Of a DNA stretch of 43,725 nucleotides, positions 22,055 through 31,378 are shown one piece after another. The notes under the pieces were generated by a model that worked only from the letters and a program-made list of their open reading frames with translations, ran no database searches and had not been told where the DNA came from. The stretch covers positions 1-43,725 of the forward strand of contig URDN01000022.1 of assembly GCA_900546495.1 (NCBI GenBank), written 5' to 3'. Numbering within the stretch: the stretch's first letter is position 1; every line of letters starts with the position of its first letter. A program made the position numbers and the translations under genes. Origin of the DNA: an uncultured Lachnospiraceae bacterium (GTDB lineage Bacteria; Bacillota; Clostridia; Lachnospirales; Lachnospiraceae).

Positions 22055-24569
22055 CGCCTGCTGCCTCTGTCGCAGTCTCAGCTTCGGTTCCTTCTGCTTC
22101 CTCTGCAACTTCTTCGCCTTCTAAAGTCTCGTCTTCTTTGACTTTGGTAATACTTGCTACTTTCACATCACCTTCCATGTTGATCAGTTTGACACCTGAT
22201 GTCACACGGCCAAGAATAGAGATGTCGCTGACTTTCATGCGGATGATAATACCTTCGGTATTAATGATCATAATCTCATTTTCATCATTTACCGCTTTCA
22301 CTCCAACCAGATTTCCGGTCTTCTCTGTGATCTTGTAACATTTTACACCTTTACCGCCACGGTTCTGAGCTGTAAATTCATCAATGGAAGTACGTTTTCC
22401 AAGTCCACGCTCGGATACGATCAGCAGGTGTTCACCCTGAGTATTCAGCTGCATGCCGACTACTTCGTCACCGTCTGTCAGACTCATACCGATGACACCC
22501 ATAGATACACGTCCGGTACTTCTTACATCGGTTTCATGGAAACGGATACACTGACCATATTTTGTCACAAGGAAAATATCCTGTGAATCATCGGTAAATT
22601 TAACCTCGATCAGTTCGTCATCTTCACGCAGCGTAATGGCTGCCAGACCTGTCTTTCTGACATTTGCATAATCTGTGATGGCCGTTTTCTTTACAATACC
22701 TTTCTTGGTAGCCATAAACAGATACCAGCCCTCTCTGTAATCCTTAATTGGGATAACGGCAGTGATCTTCTCACCCGGTGCCAGCTGCAGCAGGTTAATA
22801 ATGGCAGTTCCACGGGCTGTTCTGCTTGCTTCCGGAATCTCATAAGCCTTCATACGGTATACTTTTCCGGTATTGGTAAAGAACATCAGATAATGGTGGG
22901 ATGTTGTCATAAACAGCTCCTCGATATAATCATCATCGATGGTCTCCATACCTTTGATACCACGACCGCCACGATGCTGTGCACGGAAGTTATCAGCACT
23001 CATACGTTTGATGTAACCAAGTTTTGTCATTGCAATAACAGTATTTGTCACCGGAATCAGGTCTTCCATGGAAATATCATACTCATCGTATCCGATGGAT
23101 GTACGTCTGTCATCGCCATATTTTGCACTGATGACCATGATCTCTTCTTTGATGACACCAAGCAGTTTTTTCTCATCTGCAAGGATTGCTTTCAACTCAG
23201 CGATACGTGCCATCAGCTCTTTGTATTCAGCTTCCAGCTTCTCACGTTCCAGACCGGTCAGAGCTCTCAGTCGCATATCTACGATTGCCTGAGACTGTAC
23301 ATCTGTAAGACCGAAACGCTCCATTAATTTTGTTTTTGCTTCCTGTGTTGTACGGCTTCCACGGATGATGGAGATTACTTCATCAATGTTGTCCAGCGCG
23401 ATTAGTAAGCCCTGTAAAATATGGGCACGTTCTTCTGCTTTGTTTAATTCAAATTTTGTACGTCTTGTTACAACGTCTTCCTGATGTTTCAGGTAATATT
23501 TCAGCATATCAAGCAGGTTTAATACCTTCGGCTCGTTGTTAACCAGAGCCAGCATGATAACACCAAATGTATCCTGCAGCTGTGTATGTTTAAATAACTG
23601 ATTTAAGATAACGTTCGGGTTTACGTCTTTTCTCAGCTCGATACATACACGCATTCCCTGACGGTCAGATTCATCACGAAGATCTGTAATACCGTCAATT
23701 CGTTTATCTTTGACCAGCTCAGCGATTTTCTCGATGAGACGGGCTTTATTTACCATGTACGGGAGTTCTGTAACAACGATACGGTTCTTTCCATTCTGCA
23801 TTGGCTCTATATCTGTCACCGCACGTACACGGATCTTGCCACGTCCGGTACGATAAGCCTCCTCGATACCTGCAGTACCAAGGATCATGCCACCGGTCGG
23901 GAAATCCGGACCTTTGACAACATCCAGAATTTCTTCGATGGTTGTGTCTCTGTCTTCTTCTACACGGTTATCAATAATTTTTACAACAGCACCGATAACT
24001 TCACGCAGGTTATGTGGCGGAATGTTTGTCGCCATACCTACAGCAATACCTGTAGTTCCGTTTACCAGAAGGTTCGGATATCTGGAAGGAAGCACTACCG
24101 GCTCTTTTTCTGTCTCATCGAAGTTTGGCTGGAAATCAACGGTATTCTTGTTGATATCTGCCAGCATTTCCATGGAAATCTTACTCAGACGCGCCTCTGT
24201 GTAACGCATGGCAGCTGCGCCGTCACCATCCACAGAACCAAAGTTTCCGTGACCATCCACCAGCGGATAACGTGTGGACCAGTCCTGAGCCATGTTTACT
24301 AAGGCACCATAGATGGAACTGTCTCCGTGTGGATGATATTTACCCATTGTATCACCGACAATACGCGCACATTTACGATGTGGTTTGTCCGGTCCGTTGT
24401 TCAATTCGATCATGGAGTAGAGAACTCGGCGCTGCACCGGTTTCAATCCGTCTCTGACATCCGGAAGGGCTCTGGATGCGATTACACTCATGGCATAATC
24501 GATGTAGGATTTCTCCATGGTTTTCTTCAGGTCCACGTCGTGGATCTGATCAAATATCTTGTCGTCCAT
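22041..24569 (-). CDS. gyrA: DNA gyrase subunit A
   Basis: Breakage-reunion subunit of the type IIA topoisomerase that introduces negative supercoils; works as A2B2 with GyrB. The N-terminal winged-helix domain carries catalytic Tyr123 in AAMRYTEARLS. The C-terminal beta-pinwheel includes a GyrA-box-like QHRGGRG (canonical Q[RK]RGG[RK]G) and a second QNRGGKG. 842 aa is normal. The quinolone-determining stretch reads HPHGDSSIYGALVNMAQ: Ser84 is the sensitive-type residue, while residue 88 is Gly where Asp/Glu is common. The C-terminal tail is acidic and Ala/Glu-rich. RBS GAGAGGAAT precedes the ATG. It follows gyrB by 204 bp with a hairpin element between. Confidence 0.98.
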   Translation of the reverse strand: MDDKIFDQIHDVDLKKTMEKSYIDYAMSVIASRALPDVRDGLKPVQRRVLYSMIELNNGPDKPHRKCARIVGDTMGKYHPHGDSSIYGALVNMAQDWSTRYPLVDGHGNFGSVDGDGAAAMRYTEARLSKISMEMLADINKNTVDFQPNFDETEKEPVVLPSRYPNLLVNGTTGIAVGMATNIPPHNLREVIGAVVKIIDNRVEEDRDTTIEEILDVVKGPDFPTGGMILGTAGIEEAYRTGRGKIRVRAVTDIEPMQNGKNRIVVTELPYMVNKARLIEKIAELVKDKRIDGITDLRDESDRQGMRVCIELRKDVNPNVILNQLFKHTQLQDTFGVIMLALVNNEPKVLNLLDMLKYYLKHQEDVVTRRTKFELNKAEERAHILQGLLIALDNIDEVISIIRGSRTTQEAKTKLMERFGLTDVQSQAIVDMRLRALTGLEREKLEAEYKELMARIAELKAILADEKKLLGVIKEEIMVISAKYGDDRRTSIGYDEYDISMEDLIPVTNTVIAMTKLGYIKRMSADNFRAQHRGGRGIKGMETIDDDYIEELFMTTSHHYLMFFTNTGKVYRMKAYEIPEASRTARGTAIINLLQLAPGEKITAVIPIKDYREGWYLFMATKKGIVKKTAITDYANVRKTGLAAITLREDDELIEVKFTDDSQDIFLVTKYGQCIRFHETDVRSTGRVSMGVIGMSLTDGDEVVGMQLNTQGEHLLIVSERGLGKRTSIDEFTAQNRGGKGVKCYKITEKTGNLVGVKAVNDENEIMIINTEGIIIRMKVSDISILGRVTSGVKLINMEGDVKVASITKVKEDETLEGEEVAEEAEGTEAETATEAAGDEQK

Positions 24570-24612
24570 TTATATTCCTCTCTTTGCTATGGGAAAATGT
24601 TTTTATTTTTAC

Positions 24613-24701
24613 GAAACTGTTGTGAAAAACCACACGCAGACACGGACGATTTTCTATCTTCGTTGCACCGTCTCGCTTAGTGGTTTTTCACTTCCAGTTT
24701 C
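24613..24701. repeat. inverted-repeat element between gyrB and gyrA
   Basis: Outer arms GAAACTG (24613-24619) and CAGTTTC (24695-24701), inner arms GTGAAAAACCAC (24622-24633) and GTGGTTTTTCAC (24680-24691). The loop contains GACACGGACGATTTTCT, which recurs in similar form in the long hairpin at 33931-34118. It has no T-tract placed for termination. Confidence 0.8.
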
Positions 24702-24773
24702 TGTATAAAATTCTATACTTTTCTTCTTTTCCCTTACTACGTTTCGTCTGTCACTTCGCTATATGAAAGCTTT

Positions 24774-26690
24774 TTATACGTCGAGATTCTCTACGTATTT
24801 CGCGTTGGCTTCGATGAAGTCACGACGCGGCTCTACTTTATCTCCCATCAGTGTTGTGAATGTCAGGTCGATTTCTGCGGTTGCAGCCTCATCCATGGTG
24901 ACACGGCGCAGGATTCGTTTTTCCGGATCCATGGTTGTCTCCCAGAGCTGTTCTGCATCCATCTCGCCCAGTCCTTTGTATCGCTGGATCTTGTTGCTGG
25001 AATCACGTCCTACTTCCGCCAGAATGGCATTTAACTGTTCATCACTGTATGCGTACCATACTTTTTTGTTTTTCTCCAGCTTGTACAGTGGCGGCTGTGC
25101 CAGATATACATAACCCTGTTTGATCAGTTCCGGCATGAAACGATACAGGAAGGTCAACAGTAAGGTACTGATATGAGCACCGTCCACATCGGCATCGGTC
25201 ATGATGATGATCTTGTGATAACGCAGTTTTGTGATATCGAAGTCTTCATGGATGCCGGTTCCGAAAGCGGTGATCATGGCTTTGATCTCGGCATTTCCAT
25301 AGATTTTATCCAGTCTTGCTTTCTCTACGTTCAGGATTTTTCCACGCAGTGGAAGAATGGCCTGTGTTGCACGGCTTCTTGCAGTCTTTGCGGAACCGCC
25401 GGCGGAATCACCCTCTACGATGTAGATCTCGCAGTTTTTCGGATCTTTATCAGAGCAGTCTGCCAGTTTTCCAGGAAGAGACATTCCCTCCAGAGCCGTT
25501 TTTCTTCTGGTCAGATCGCGGGCTTTTCGGGCTGCCTCACGGGCACGCTGCGCCAGCAGGGATTTCTCGCAGATTGTTTTTGCAACCGTCGGATTCTGCT
25601 CTAAGAAATAGGTCAACTGCTCACTTACAACACTGTCTACCGCACCACGTGCTTCGCTGTTTCCAAGTTTCTGTTTTGTCTGTCCTTCAAACTGAGGCTC
25701 AGAGATTTTAACACTGATGATAGCGGTCAGACCCTCACGAATATCCTCACCGGAAAGTGCTGCTTCGTTTTCTTTCACCAGTTTGTTTGCCTTTGCATAA
25801 GAGTTAAACGTCTTTGTCAGGGCATTTCTGAATCCGGCCAGATGGGTTCCACCTTCCGGAGTCGTGATATTGTTTACAAAACTGAAGGTTGATTCGTTGT
25901 AGGAGTCATTGTGCTGCATTGCAACCTCTACATAGACACCATCGCGCTCGCCCTCACAGTAAATGACATTGTCATACAGAGCTTCTTTGCTCTTGTTCAG
26001 ATACTGAACGAACTCTTTGATACCACCCTCGTAATGGAAGGTTTCTGTGCGCTCCTGTCCCGGTCTCTTGTCTGTCAGAACGATGCGCAGGTTTTTGGTC
26101 AGGAATGCCATCTCTCGCAGACGCTGACGCAGTACATCGTAGTCATATACTGTATCCTCAAAAATGCTTCCATCCGGGGAAAAAGTTACTTTTGTACCGG
26201 TCTGCTCTGCCGGGCAATCACCAACGACTTTCAACGGATACATTGTTTTTCCACGCTCATAGCGCTGCTGATAAATGTGTCCGTCTCTGCATACCTGAAC
26301 TTCCAGCCAGTTGGAAAGAGCGTTTACTACGGAAGCACCTACACCGTGCAGTCCGCCGGATACTTTGTACCCTCCACCGCCAAATTTTCCGCCTGCATGC
26401 AGAATGGTAAATACAACCTCTACTGCCGGTTTTCCGGCTTTGTGATTGATGTCTACCGGGATTCCACGTCCGTTATCGGTAACGGTAATGGTATCGCCTT
26501 CGTTGATCGCTACATTTATCTCCGAGCAAAATCCTGCAAGCGCCTCATCCACGGCATTATCCACAATCTCGTATACAAGATGGTGAAGTCCGCGGGAAGA
26601 AGTACTTCCGATATACATACCCGGTCTTTTTCGTACTGCTTCGAGACCTTCCAAAATCTGAATCTGATCTCCACCGTATTCTATACTCAT
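24774..26690 (-). CDS. gyrB: DNA gyrase subunit B
   Basis: ATPase subunit of gyrase. The GHKL ATP site is shown by YEIVDNAVDEALAG, DNGRGIPVD and VSGGLHGVGASVVNALS; the TOPRIM domain by EGDSAGGSAKTARSR and DADVDGAHI; the C-terminal GyrA contact region by QRYKGLGEMDAEQLW. 638 aa is the Gram-positive length, with no Gram-negative insert. ATG at 26690, 10 bp after the recF stop, so the genes are co-transcribed. Ends FIEANAKYVENLDV, as expected for the family. Confidence 0.98.
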   Translation of the reverse strand: MSIEYGGDQIQILEGLEAVRKRPGMYIGSTSSRGLHHLVYEIVDNAVDEALAGFCSEINVAINEGDTITVTDNGRGIPVDINHKAGKPAVEVVFTILHAGGKFGGGGYKVSGGLHGVGASVVNALSNWLEVQVCRDGHIYQQRYERGKTMYPLKVVGDCPAEQTGTKVTFSPDGSIFEDTVYDYDVLRQRLREMAFLTKNLRIVLTDKRPGQERTETFHYEGGIKEFVQYLNKSKEALYDNVIYCEGERDGVYVEVAMQHNDSYNESTFSFVNNITTPEGGTHLAGFRNALTKTFNSYAKANKLVKENEAALSGEDIREGLTAIISVKISEPQFEGQTKQKLGNSEARGAVDSVVSEQLTYFLEQNPTVAKTICEKSLLAQRAREAARKARDLTRRKTALEGMSLPGKLADCSDKDPKNCEIYIVEGDSAGGSAKTARSRATQAILPLRGKILNVEKARLDKIYGNAEIKAMITAFGTGIHEDFDITKLRYHKIIIMTDADVDGAHISTLLLTFLYRFMPELIKQGYVYLAQPPLYKLEKNKKVWYAYSDEQLNAILAEVGRDSSNKIQRYKGLGEMDAEQLWETTMDPEKRILRRVTMDEAATAEIDLTFTTLMGDKVEPRRDFIEANAKYVENLDV

Positions 26691-26700
26691 TCCTGTCCTC

Positions 26701-27783
26701 CTACTGTTCTGCTATCGTGCCTTCCCTGACGAAAAACACTTTATTTATGTGAAATCTATTTTTAACAAATTCATCCAGACCCGTACATGTAATAATGGTC
26801 TGAATATCATGGATGCTGTTCAGCAGATAATTCTGCCGGTTGCTGTCAAGCTCTGACAACACATCATCCAGAAGTAACACCGGCGTATCGTGGATCAGCT
26901 GTTTTACCAACTCGATCTCCGCCAGTTTTAACGAAAGTGCAGATGTCCTCTGCTGCCCCTGGGAACCGTATTTGCGGATATCCGTCTCATTGATCAGGAA
27001 AGAAATATCATCCCTGTGTGGTCCGTAAGACGTCATTCCCATTTTCAGGTCCTTCATGCGGGATTCCTCCATGCTCACCGCCAGTTCCTTTGCCGTTGCA
27101 GAAGGTTCATACACAAGTTGCAGCGTTTCCTTATTTCCGGAAATATTCTGATGGATTCCCCGGACCATTTCATTCAATTCATTCAAAAATTCCTGTCTGC
27201 GCTGAATGATCTTCGTTCCATAGAGCACCAGCTGTTCATCCCACACCGGAAGCGTTGCCTCCAGATCCGGTCGGAAATGGATGTCCTTCAGCAGTTTGTT
27301 GCGCTGCTGCAGGATTTTGTGATATTTCGTCAGATTGTGCAGATAAATACTGTCCAACTGACTCAGTTCCATATCCATAAATCTGCGGCGCCCCGCCGGT
27401 CCGTCTTTGATAATATTCAAATCCTCCGGAGAAAAAACAACCAGATTCAGGATTCCAAACAGTTTTCCGGCTTTCCGGATCGGAATGCCGTTGACTGCGA
27501 TTCCCTTGGAACTGTTTTTCTTCAGATGAATATCGATCCTGTTTTCCACACCGTTTTTTTCTACAATGGTGCGAATATGTGCCTCGTCCGCATCAAAACG
27601 AATCATTTCTTTATCCTTGCTGCCTTTGTGGGACTTTGTGGTTCCGCTGACATACAGGGATTCCAGCACATTTGTCTTTCCCTGGGCATTATCTCCGTAC
27701 AAGATATTGGTTCCGGCATCAAAGGCGATGCCAAGAGCCTGATAGTTGCGAAAATTCTTTAATTCCAGTGATTTTATAATCAT
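26701..27783 (-). CDS. recF: DNA replication and repair protein RecF
   Basis: SMC-like ATPase that helps load RecA at single-strand gaps with RecO and RecR. Walker A is GDNAQGKTNVLES (residues about 31-43), the signature region is YGSQGQQRTSALSLKLAE, and Walker B with the D-loop is VLLLDDVLSELDSNRQ. 360 aa is normal. The ATG overlaps the yaaA stop by 4 bp (ATGA), a classic coupled start. Position between yaaA and gyrB is the standard firmicute order. Confidence 0.97.
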   Translation of the reverse strand: MIIKSLELKNFRNYQALGIAFDAGTNILYGDNAQGKTNVLESLYVSGTTKSHKGSKDKEMIRFDADEAHIRTIVEKNGVENRIDIHLKKNSSKGIAVNGIPIRKAGKLFGILNLVVFSPEDLNIIKDGPAGRRRFMDMELSQLDSIYLHNLTKYHKILQQRNKLLKDIHFRPDLEATLPVWDEQLVLYGTKIIQRRQEFLNELNEMVRGIHQNISGNKETLQLVYEPSATAKELAVSMEESRMKDLKMGMTSYGPHRDDISFLINETDIRKYGSQGQQRTSALSLKLAEIELVKQLIHDTPVLLLDDVLSELDSNRQNYLLNSIHDIQTIITCTGLDEFVKNRFHINKVFFVREGTIAEQ

Positions 27784-27989
27784 TTGCCGATCTGAACACT
27801 CTCTCCGTTAAATGTAATGACATCTCCTTCATGGAGCTTTTTGCCGCGCTGGTATTCTACTTCTCCGTTGACCTCTACCTGTCCGTCCTGGATCAGCATT
27901 TTGGCATCCACGCCGGAGCCAACCATGCCGGCAAGTTTCATTGCCTGGCCAAGTTTGATAAAATCATCTCTGATAATAACTTTTTCCAT
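27780..27989 (-). CDS. yaaA: S4-domain RNA-binding protein YaaA
   Basis: 69-aa protein that is essentially one S4 RNA-binding domain: FIKLGQAMKLAGMVGSGVDAK then LIQDGQVEVNGEVE and GDVITFNGESVQI. It is always found between dnaN and recF in this group; its role is linked to ribosome biology but is not well defined. RBS GGAGAG before the ATG. Overlaps recF by 4 bp. Confidence 0.95.
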   Translation of the reverse strand: MEKVIIRDDFIKLGQAMKLAGMVGSGVDAKMLIQDGQVEVNGEVEYQRGKKLHEGDVITFNGESVQIGK

Positions 27990-28015
27990 CTGTCTCTCTC
28001 CTGTATATCCGATGT

Positions 28016-29128
28016 TTATACGGTTGCTGCATTAAAGTTAACCGGAAGGATCAGGTATACATAAGTACCTGCATCGTCCTTGATAAAGCAAGGAGCTTTC
28101 GGGTTTACCATGTATAAAGTAACTTCTTCTTCATCAATGGCACGAAGTGCATCGATAAAGAAACGTGGGTTAAATCCAATCAGCAGATCTTTTCCTTCTT
28201 TGTCGATCTCAAGTTCCTCATTCATAGAACCTGCAAAGGAATTGATCTTTAACTGAAGGCTTCCGTCCTGAATATTCAGGATGATCGGTTTCTTGTCACC
28301 CTCGCGGATCAGCAGGGTTGCACGGTCAATACAGCTTAAAAACTCACGTTTGTTTACTTTTACCTTTGTGTCGTAATCAGAAGAAAGCATCTGATCAATG
28401 TGGAAATACTCGCCTTCAATCAGTCTTGATACAACCTTTGTCTGATCAAACTCAAATAAAATGTGGTTGTCTGCAAAATAAATGTCCACCATATCCTCCG
28501 CTTCACCGGTCAGGATTTTGCTGATCTCCTGAAGTGTCTTTCCAGGAACGACAACCTTTAACGGACTGTAGTTTTCTTTTAACTCAATATTTCGAATGGA
28601 AATACGGTGTCCGTCCAGAGATACGACTCTCAGACGGTTTTCATTGATTTCAAAAAGCTCACCTGTCATCAGTTTGTTTGTATCGTTATCTGCGATAGAA
28701 AAAATAGTCTGACGAACCACATCCTTTAACGTAAACTGAGAAATGCTGATGGACTCATTTTTCTCAATATACGGAAGATAAGAAAAATCTTCGCCGGATT
28801 TTCCTGCGATGGTAAATTTTGCTTTTTCACAGGTAATAATGGTCTGGAAAGAATCATCAGACTCGATCACAACTTCATTATCCGGAAGTTTACGAACGAT
28901 CTCGGAGAAAAATTTAGCATCCAGTGCGATGATTCCTCTCTCAATGATCTCTCCTTCAATCACAGTCTCTATGCCAAGTTCCATATCATTTGCAGTCAGC
29001 TTGATCTCATTTGCCGATGCATCGATGAGGATACATTCCAGGATCGGCATGGTTGTTCTGGACGGAACAGCCTTTGATACAATGCTGACACCCTTTACCA
29101 GGTTTGCTTTTGAACAGATTATTTTCAT
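28016..29128 (-). CDS. dnaN: DNA polymerase III sliding clamp (beta subunit)
   Basis: Ring-shaped processivity factor that tethers DNA polymerase III to DNA; also recruits other repair and replication proteins. 370 aa with the three repeated clamp domains: KANLVKGVSIVSKAVPSRTT opens domain 1, FTLKDVVRQTIFSIADND marks domain 2, and the C-terminal YMVNPKAPCFIKDD/YVYLILPVNF holds the hydrophobic pocket region. GGAGTTATTAAC precedes the ATG at 29128. Separated from dnaA by the origin spacer 29129-29596. Confidence 0.97.
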   Translation of the reverse strand: MKIICSKANLVKGVSIVSKAVPSRTTMPILECILIDASANEIKLTANDMELGIETVIEGEIIERGIIALDAKFFSEIVRKLPDNEVVIESDDSFQTIITCEKAKFTIAGKSGEDFSYLPYIEKNESISISQFTLKDVVRQTIFSIADNDTNKLMTGELFEINENRLRVVSLDGHRISIRNIELKENYSPLKVVVPGKTLQEISKILTGEAEDMVDIYFADNHILFEFDQTKVVSRLIEGEYFHIDQMLSSDYDTKVKVNKREFLSCIDRATLLIREGDKKPIILNIQDGSLQLKINSFAGSMNEELEIDKEGKDLLIGFNPRFFIDALRAIDEEEVTLYMVNPKAPCFIKDDAGTYVYLILPVNFNAATV

Positions 29129-29596
29129 AATGTTAATAACTCCTTTCAGGTATCATAGCTTCACGTAATATAATTTATCGGAAGTTGCTTGCCAACTTTC
29201 GATAAAAGGCACTGTTCTTGTGCCGCAAATCGATTATGAGGTTCGCACAGCGGTTCTCATAATGTATCTATATATAAATGGTTTTCGTCGTAATCGTCTT
29301 AGCGCATGTGTATAAGTGGATAACGTTCCGACACCTTACGTCAAGCGGATTCCCACCATATTTTATTCTGTTTTCTGCTGTGGATTTACTGCTTGCAGCC
29401 TGGGGACAATCTGTGAAAAATTCCGGCTCTCTCCGGCATCAGAGCACACCTTAAAGAATCTCACGTACATTTTCTCTCAAAGTGATCCCTGAGATTTCCG
29501 TTTTTCCACAGATTTCCACAACACCTTTCTTTGTTATCTACATGCATATCGACATCTCATCCGCATGTTTTATCTGCTTATCCACATATTGTCCAC
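29129..29596. other. oriC: origin of replication spacer (dnaA-dnaN) with DnaA boxes
   Basis: 468-bp gene-free spacer. DnaA-box matches: TTATCCACA at 29578-29586 (consensus), TTATCTACA at 29534-29542, TTATCCACT reversed at 29315-29323, AAATCCACA reversed at 29379-29387, TTTTCCACA at 29502-29510, ATTTCCACA at 29512-29520, and TTGTCCACT at 29589-29597. The dense set beside dnaA, in the middle of the strand switch, makes this the likely oriC or its main DnaA-binding part. The unwinding element is not identified. Confidence 0.8.
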
Positions 29597-30946
29597 TTAA
29601 TTTGGGTTAATTTTCTTCTTTATCGTCTCTACGGTTTTTGCAACAGCTTCATCTGCACTGACATCCTCTGCCACCTTCTTGATTCCATGAACCACAGTGG
29701 AATGATCTCTGCCGCCAAGCACTTTTCCGATGGCTTCCAGCGATGCATCCGTCATATTTTTACACAGGTACATGGCGATCTGTCTTGGTTTTGCCACATC
29801 ATTACTCCGGGATTTTGACAAAATCTGTTCGATACTGATACCAAAGTGCTCTGCAACCACTTCCATGATAAGCTGCGGCGTCACAATGCGGGGCTTGTCC
29901 GGTGAAATGATGTTCTGTAATTCCTTCTGTGCGATTTCCATGGTAATCTCCGTCTGAACCAGATTAACGTATGCCATCAACTTATTTAAGGCACCCTCCA
30001 GCTCCCGGATATTCGATTTAATGTTAACCGCTATGTAATTCAGGATCTCATCACTCAGTTCAAATCCATCGCGCTCGGCTTTCTTTTTCAGGATTGCCAT
30101 ACGGGTTTCATAATCCGGCGAACCAATATCTGCCAGAAGTCCCCATTCAAAACGGGACCGGATGCGTTCTTCCAACGTTTCCATCTCTTTTGGCGGACGG
30201 TCACTAGATAAAATAATCTGCTTTTTCGCCACATGAAGCTCATTAAACGTATGGAAAAATTCTTCCTGTGTGCTTTCTTTTCCTATGATAAACTGCACGT
30301 CATCGATCAGAAGCACGTCAATACTGCGATATTTCTCCCGAAAACGGCTCATAGCAGTATTATTTCCATTTCTGATTGCCTCAATCAGTTCATTGGTAAA
30401 TGTTTCCGATGAAACATACAGCACCTTCATCCCCGGATGATTTTCCTGAATAAAATGTGCAATGGAATGCATCAGATGTGTCTTTCCCAGACCTACACCG
30501 CCATATAAAAACAGCGGATTGTAGATTTCGCCTGGCGATTCTGCCACTGCCAGCGATGCTGACTGTGCAAACCGGTTATTATTTCCCACTACAAATGAAT
30601 CGAATGTATAGTTCGGATTCAGATTAGACCGTTCCGCTTCCTCTGTCGTAGCCTGCCGCGCCGGATGCGGCATTTTGAGTTTTCTGGCCTGTTCCGGAAG
30701 AACAAATTCAATCTCATATTCCATCCCGGTGATCTCTGCCACTGCTACCTTGAGCGGAAGGTAATACTTCTTACTAATATAAGTAAGTCCCATCTGCTCA
30801 CTGGAAACCAGTACAAAAATACGATTATTCTGGATAGAAAAGATCTGAAGCGGCTTCAACCAGGTATTAAAAGAAATATCTGTCAGCTCATGTTCCCGTT
30901 TTACAGTCAGAAGTATCTCACTCCATTTTTCTTCGACTAACTGCAT
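29597..30946 (-). CDS. dnaA: chromosomal replication initiator DnaA
   Basis: AAA+ initiator that binds DnaA boxes and opens the origin. Domain I is near the N terminus (WSEILLTVKREHELTDISFNTWL), Walker A is GGVGLGKTHLMH, Walker B is VLLIDDVQFI, and the DNA-binding helix-turn-helix signature is GGRDHSTVVHGIKKV. The start at 30946 (MQLVEEKW) has GGAG 6 bases upstream and gives 449 aa, a normal length; upstream in-frame ATGs at 30958 and 31003 lack good ribosome sites. First gene of the dnaA-dnaN-yaaA-recF-gyrB-gyrA run. Confidence 0.97.
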   Translation of the reverse strand: MQLVEEKWSEILLTVKREHELTDISFNTWLKPLQIFSIQNNRIFVLVSSEQMGLTYISKKYYLPLKVAVAEITGMEYEIEFVLPEQARKLKMPHPARQATTEEAERSNLNPNYTFDSFVVGNNNRFAQSASLAVAESPGEIYNPLFLYGGVGLGKTHLMHSIAHFIQENHPGMKVLYVSSETFTNELIEAIRNGNNTAMSRFREKYRSIDVLLIDDVQFIIGKESTQEEFFHTFNELHVAKKQIILSSDRPPKEMETLEERIRSRFEWGLLADIGSPDYETRMAILKKKAERDGFELSDEILNYIAVNIKSNIRELEGALNKLMAYVNLVQTEITMEIAQKELQNIISPDKPRIVTPQLIMEVVAEHFGISIEQILSKSRSNDVAKPRQIAMYLCKNMTDASLEAIGKVLGGRDHSTVVHGIKKVAEDVSADEAVAKTVETIKKKINPN

Positions 30947-30991
30947 AACTATCTCCATTTCTTTATTAGTAGCGGTAAATATCCAATGTCT

Positions 30992-31020
30992 ATGATAACT
31001 CAAATCGCGCCATTTTTCAA
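30992..31020 (-). promoter_or_regulatory. dnaA promoter
   Basis: On the minus strand TTGAAA (31020-31015), 17-bp spacer, TATCAT (30997-30992). It lies about 40 bp before the preferred dnaA start. A TTATCCCCT sequence (weak DnaA-box variant) occurs upstream near 31041-31049. Confidence 0.7.
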
Positions 31021-31113
31021 CGAAAACTTCCGAACCGTACAGGGGATAATAGAGTGGTCAAAAATGGATTTTCGGGCGTTTTACACGTTTTTCTAAAACT
31101 TTTCAAATATCTA

Positions 31114-31142
31114 TTGACTTGTCTGACTTTTTTTGTTATCAT
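31114..31142 (+). promoter_or_regulatory. rpmH promoter
   Basis: TTGACT at 31114-31119, 17-bp spacer, TATCAT at 31137-31142, about 37 bp before the rpmH ATG. It is divergent from the dnaA promoter. Confidence 0.8.
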
Positions 31143-31179
31143 CCGAAATGATGCTACGAGGAATGGAGGTGTATCACAT

Positions 31180-31314
31180 ATGAAAATGACTTATCAGCCA
31201 AAAAAGAGACAGAGAGCGAAAGTTCACGGTTTCAGAAAAAGAATGAGTACAGCAGGCGGAAGAAAAGTTTTGGCCGCTAGAAGATTAAAAGGAAGAAAAA
31301 AATTAACAGCTTAG
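31180..31314 (+). CDS. rpmH: ribosomal protein bL34
   Basis: 44-aa basic protein, complete bL34: MKMTYQPKKRQRAKVHGFRK, then RMSTAGGRKVLAARRLKGRK and KLTA. Part of the large ribosomal subunit. GGAGGTG is 8 bases before the ATG; an upstream in-frame extension is ignored. Heads the plus-strand operon that leaves the origin to the right. Confidence 0.97.
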   Translation: MKMTYQPKKRQRAKVHGFRKRMSTAGGRKVLAARRLKGRKKLTA

Positions 31315-31378
31315 GCCACAACGTTTGTGGTCTTTTCTTCTCTTTAGACAAATTGTTGTAAAACAGAGGACAAGAGAC

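Noticed and set aside
31054..31179. An N-terminal extension of rpmH (86-aa reading)
   Set aside because: bL34 is 44 aa, the GGAGGTG ribosome site is directly before the ATG at 31180, and the promoter lies within the putative extension.
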